Part shown: piece after piece, positions 63,786-64,000 of the stretch | Numbering within the stretch: the first letter of the stretch is position 1 | How the letters are laid out: each line of letters opens with the position of its first letter | Assembly (NCBI RefSeq): GCF_018614195.1 | Contig: NZ_JAGGOT010000012.1 | Span: 1-64,000, forward strand | DNA length: 64,000 nucleotides | Direction: 5' to 3' | Origin: Streptomyces sp. ISL-43 | GTDB lineage: Bacteria > Actinomycetota > Actinomycetes > Streptomycetales > Streptomycetaceae | Position numbers and translations under genes: made by a program | Notes under the pieces: model-generated | Databases searched by the model: none | Told to the model about the DNA's origin: nothing | What the model saw: the letters and a program-made list of their open reading frames with translations, nothing else

Positions 63786-64000
63786 ATGGGCGGAAAACGA
63801 GCAATACGAGCAGGTGACGGCGATGGCCGCGGCGGCTTCGGCAACATGTTGTCGGGAATCGCCGTGGCCATCGGCTTTGTGCTCTTCCTTGGCGGGTTCG
63901 TGTGGGGAGCCGTCGTGTACCAGCCCTACACGGTGCCGACCGACTCGATGGTGCCGACGGTGAAGCCCGGGGACCGGGTGCTGGCACAGCGCATCGACGG
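63786..64000 (+). CDS. sipZ: Type I signal peptidase (fourth of four), cut by the right edge
   Basis: The first 71 codons from ATG 63786: MGGKRAIRAGDGDGRGGFGN, membrane segment near 24-43 and the catalytic-serine motif VPTDSMVPTVKPGDRVL. The frame is open to the end of the window; the lysine half lies beyond. GAGGGTGGGGG region upstream. Fourth paralogue in the cluster. Confidence 0.9.
   Translation, partial: MGGKRAIRAGDGDGRGGFGNMLSGIAVAIGFVLFLGGFVWGAVVYQPYTVPTDSMVPTVKPGDRVLAQRID

Overview
The window is a high-GC (about 70% or more), strongly G/C-ending-codon stretch of an actinobacterial chromosome, almost certainly a Streptomyces core-chromosome segment. Gene content and order match what I remember of the S. 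coelicolor SCO5542-SCO5599 interval: a cvn conservon, gltX, ndgR-leuCD, hupS, gpsA-ddl, thiL-thiD, recG, coaD, rpmF-rnc-mutM, smc, ftsY, nsdA, amtB-glnK-glnD, ffh, rpsP-rimM-trmD-rplS and the sipWXYZ signal peptidases. That species call rests on recalled synteny and protein families, not on a database search. I see no insertion sequence, prophage, integrase or CRISPR array.

Layout. 1-5 kb (minus): cvnA-cvnB-cvnC of a conservon, a membrane histidine-kinase-like protein plus roadblock and DUF742 partners; the GTPase partner would lie beyond the left edge. 5.4-9.4 kb: a small unknown protein, a fumarylacetoacetase-fold enzyme overlapping gltX, a HAD hydrolase, then five tRNA genes (Gln, Glu, Glu, Gln, Glu), the substrates expected for a non-discriminating GltX. 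9.5-13.7 kb: ndgR divergent from leuCD with a strong palindrome between them, a small hypothetical and hupS. 13.8-20.8 kb: cofC with an odd tail, plsC-like acyltransferase-gpsA-ddl, a lipoprotein, an Lrp-type ligand-binding protein and thiL-thiD. 20.9-30.3 kb: rpmB, a FakA-like DhaL/DegV protein, recG, rsmD-coaD, a coiled-coil protein, DUF177-rpmF-rnc and mutM.

30.2-34.4 kb: HxlR regulator divergent from a flavodoxin-like protein, an aldo/keto reductase, a secreted CAP protein, acylphosphatase and a small coiled-coil protein. 34.5-42.5 kb: smc, the glucose permease glcP, a luciferase-like flavin enzyme and an NCS1 nucleobase permease. 42.6-53 kb: ftsY, a degenerate prim-pol protein, nsdA, the ammonium operon amtB-glnK-glnD, and ffh; ftsY and ffh together give both GTPases of the SRP pathway. 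53-64 kb: an FtsH paralogue, a methyltransferase, a eukaryote/archaeal-like prolyl-tRNA synthetase, an SprT-like protein, the rpsP-khpA-rimM-trmD-rplS translation operon and four consecutive type I signal peptidases (the last cut by the right edge).

This is mostly conserved housekeeping DNA and I did not find a convincing new defence, secretion or biosynthetic system. The most interesting signals are regulatory and structural: a hairpin that buries the Shine-Dalgarno sequence of the luciferase-like gene; a set of genes whose -10 hexamer lies 6-9 nt before the start codon, implying leaderless mRNAs; perfect or near-perfect palindromes at the FAH, ndgR-leuC and HxlR promoters; direct repeats over the glcP promoter; an FtsH paralogue lacking the pore-loop phenylalanine; a cofC frame without a normal start codon but with an extra C-terminal module; an internally duplicated coiled-coil protein; and a repeat-containing 61-residue protein of unknown role.
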